In this document: one piece after another, positions 62,354 to 64,000 of the stretch
Numbering within the stretch: the stretch's first letter is position 1
How the letters are laid out: every line of letters starts with the position of its first letter
Position numbers and translations under genes: made by a program
Assembly (NCBI GenBank): GCA_044508495.1
Contig: JBIQHP010000001.1
Coordinates: 1-64,000 of the forward strand
Length of the DNA: 64,000 nucleotides
Reading direction: 5' to 3'
DNA from: Terrimesophilobacter sp044508495
GTDB lineage: Bacteria > Actinomycetota > Actinomycetes > Actinomycetales > Microbacteriaceae
The notes under the pieces: model-generated
Told to the model about the DNA's origin: nothing
Seen by the model: the letters and a program-made list of their open reading frames with translations, nothing else
Databases searched by the model: none

Positions 62354-63376
62354 GTGGCTACCGATCGCAGTCTCGATGTCCTGCGCGTCATCGTGCAGGA
62401 CTATGTCGCCTCGCGCGAGCCGGTTGGCTCGAAGTCGATCGTCGAGAGGCACTCCTTCGGAGTCTCCGCCGCGACCATCCGCAACGACATGGCGCTGCTC
62501 GAGGAGGAGGAGCTCATCACCGCTCCGCACACCTCCTCGGGGCGCATCCCGACCGACAAGGGCTACCGCGTCTTCGTGGATCGGCTCGCCGACCTCCGAC
62601 CGCTCACGGCGGCGCAGCGGCAGGCGATCGAGACCTTCCTGGGGCACGCGAGCGACCTCGACGAGGTGCTCACGCGCACCGTCCGCCTGCTCTCCCAGCT
62701 CACCCATCAGGTCGCGCTCGTGCAGTACCCGTCGCTCGGGCGCTCGCGCATCCGGCACATCGAGCTCGTGCCGCTCAGCACGCTCCGGCTCATGATCGTG
62801 CTCATCACCGACACCGGACGGGTCGAGCAGCGGCACATCGACGTCGCGACGCCGCTCGACGACGCCTTCCTCGGCGAGGTCCGCGCGAAGCTCAACAGCG
62901 CGCTCGGGGGGCTGAGCATGGCGGATGCCGCCACGGCGCTCGACGGGGTCGTCGACTCCTTCCAGCCCTCTCGCCGGGCCTTCCTCGCAGAGGTCGTCGA
63001 GAGCCTCAAGGAGCAGATCGCCGCGAACCGCGGCGAGAAGCTGCTCATGGCGGGGGCGGCGAATCTGGCCCTCACGGCGGAGGACTTCGGCGGCAGCATC
63101 TACCCGGTGCTCGAGGCGATCGAGGAGCAGGTCACCCTGCTCAAGCTCTTCGCCGAGATGGAGCCCGACCACACCGGGCTCGCGACGAGCATCGGCAGCG
63201 AGAACGCCGCCTTCGGGCTCGGCGAGACCTCCGTGCTCGCGAGCGGCTACACCTCCGCGGGCGGAGAGTTCGCGCGCATCGGCGTGCTCGGACCGACGAG
63301 GATGGATTACTCGAACAACATGGCAGCGGTGCGCGCCGTCGCCCGTTACCTCTCTCGCCTGCTCGGCGAGGAATGA
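62354..63376 (+). CDS. hrcA: Heat-inducible transcription repressor HrcA
   Basis: The protein has 340 residues from the GTG at 62354 (GGAAGGG with suitable spacing; the GTG at 62348 is too close to it). N-terminal winged helix: RSLDVLRVIVQDYVASREPVGSKSIVERHSFGVSAATIRNDMALLEEEELI. Conserved TSSGRIPTDKGYRVFVD follows, and the C-terminal YTSAGGEFARIGVLGPTRMDYSNNMAAVR. It binds CIRCE. It is followed by dnaJ 17 bp later, the standard actinobacterial hrcA-dnaJ2 operon. Confidence 0.96.
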   Translation: MATDRSLDVLRVIVQDYVASREPVGSKSIVERHSFGVSAATIRNDMALLEEEELITAPHTSSGRIPTDKGYRVFVDRLADLRPLTAAQRQAIETFLGHASDLDEVLTRTVRLLSQLTHQVALVQYPSLGRSRIRHIELVPLSTLRLMIVLITDTGRVEQRHIDVATPLDDAFLGEVRAKLNSALGGLSMADAATALDGVVDSFQPSRRAFLAEVVESLKEQIAANRGEKLLMAGAANLALTAEDFGGSIYPVLEAIEEQVTLLKLFAEMEPDHTGLATSIGSENAAFGLGETSVLASGYTSAGGEFARIGVLGPTRMDYSNNMAAVRAVARYLSRLLGEE

Positions 63377-63393
63377 CACGCAAGGGACAGTGA

Positions 63394-64000
63394 GTGGCAG
63401 ACCACTACGAGGTGCTCGGAGTCGAACGGACGGCGACGCCCGAGGAGATCAAGAAGGCTTACCGCCGCCTGGCGCGCGAGTTGCATCCGGACGTCAACCC
63501 GGGTGCCGAGGCCCAGGAGAAGTTCAAGCTCGTGACGCACGCCTATGACGTGCTCTCCGACCCTCAGCAGCGTGAGCAGTACGACCTCGGCGGCCAGGGC
63601 GGCTTCGGCGCGGGCTTCGGCGGCTTCGGCGACATCTTCGAGACCTTCTTCGGCGCCGCCCAGCGCAGCTCGGGGCCACGATCCCGCCGGGAGCGCGGCC
63701 AGGATGCGCTGCTGCGCATCGAGGTCGAGCTCGGCGACGTGATCTTCGGCATCAAGCGGGATCTCGAAGTCGACACCGCGGTCGTCTGCGGGACCTGCGA
63801 GGGCTCGTGCTGCGCGCCGGGGACCCAGCCGGTCACGTGCGACATCTGCCAGGGCACCGGTCAGATCCAGCGCTCGGTGAGGAGCCTGCTCGGCAACGTC
63901 ATGACCTCGAGCCCGTGCGGGACCTGCCGCGGCTACGGGACCGTCATCACGAACCCGTGCCCGACCTGCGGCGGTCAGGGTCGCGTGCGCGCCCGCCGGA
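63394..64000 (+). CDS. dnaJ: Chaperone DnaJ (runs off the window)
   Basis: About 202 residues are visible from the GTG at 63394. The J domain ADHYEVLGVERTATPEEIKK has the HPD motif in ELHPDVNPG; a Gly/Phe-rich linker (GGFGAGFGGFGDIFETFFG) follows. The zinc-binding domain contains CGTCEGSC, CDICQGTG, CGTCRGYG and CPTCGGQG, the first deviating from CxxCxGxG in its last residue. It stimulates DnaK ATPase. Because it is open at the right edge, the C-terminal part is missing. Confidence 0.96.
   Translation, partial: MADHYEVLGVERTATPEEIKKAYRRLARELHPDVNPGAEAQEKFKLVTHAYDVLSDPQQREQYDLGGQGGFGAGFGGFGDIFETFFGAAQRSSGPRSRRERGQDALLRIEVELGDVIFGIKRDLEVDTAVVCGTCEGSCCAPGTQPVTCDICQGTGQIQRSVRSLLGNVMTSSPCGTCRGYGTVITNPCPTCGGQGRVRARR

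Overview
The window reads as chromosomal DNA of a high-GC actinobacterium, most likely a member of the Microbacteriaceae. The supporting features are very high GC, many GTG starts, the gene order comEA-comEC-holA-rpsT-lepA-hemW-hrcA-dnaJ, a DUF3516-type Ski2 helicase, and a family of palindromic repeats of the form GGTTGAGTAG...GTATCGAAACC. The taxonomic call is inference. The sequence is a scaffold with two 100-N gaps (56562-56661 and 59723-59822).

Layout. 1-2200: the 3' end of a tRNA (probably Ala) followed by a small accessory region. It holds an IS-end-like direct repeat, a phage-type homing-nuclease-like domain joined to a membrane hairpin, a DUF1643 protein, and a structured RNA resembling the abiF motif directly in front of a decayed Abi-type gene. 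2363-9707: envelope genes (TRIC-type channel, PQQ-propeller protein, polytopic membrane protein, membrane-anchored lipase-like hydrolase, lipoprotein). 9726-20995: metabolic and transport genes (SDR with zinc ribbon, EamA permease, nucleoside hydrolase, DEAD/DEAH helicase, two alpha/beta hydrolases, MFS pump, glutamate-type dehydrogenase, UbiA prenyltransferase). 21043-27066: a complete mannitol PTS locus. HPr and a DeoR regulator lie on one strand and EI, MtlA, MtlF and MtlD on the other, with an AT-rich operator region between them. 27063-37632: oxidoreductase, winged-helix protein, GH15 glucosidase/trehalase, G6PD, stand-alone LigD polymerase domain, siderophore-interacting protein, App1-type phosphatase, TetR regulator. 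37764-41028: a four-gene osmoprotectant ABC transporter. 41040-44037: DedA, then divergent pabC and pabB only 11 bp apart. 44123-50897: leuS, comEA, comEC, holA. 50955 to the end: rpsT, lepA, hemW, hrcA and dnaJ, with two insertions breaking the usual order.

The most interesting element is a four-gene minus-strand cassette at 51489-54492, between rpsT and lepA. A good promoter precedes a 30-codon ORF, absent from any simple long-ORF view, that has a strong Shine-Dalgarno sequence. Its acidic N-terminal part ends in CCSNPLAF. A 14-bp hairpin follows four bases after its stop, and then come three translationally coupled genes: a small WH-motif protein, a MATE-like exporter and a PLP aminotransferase. 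This looks like a ribosomally made, modified and exported peptide (RiPP) system of a kind I do not recognise. A cysteine-sensing attenuator leader is the main alternative.

A second theme is the palindromic repeat family. Copies sit between genes, supply the stop codons or C-termini of hemW, ubiA and the acyl-CoA dehydrogenase, flank the second assembly gap, and one lies in frame inside lepA.
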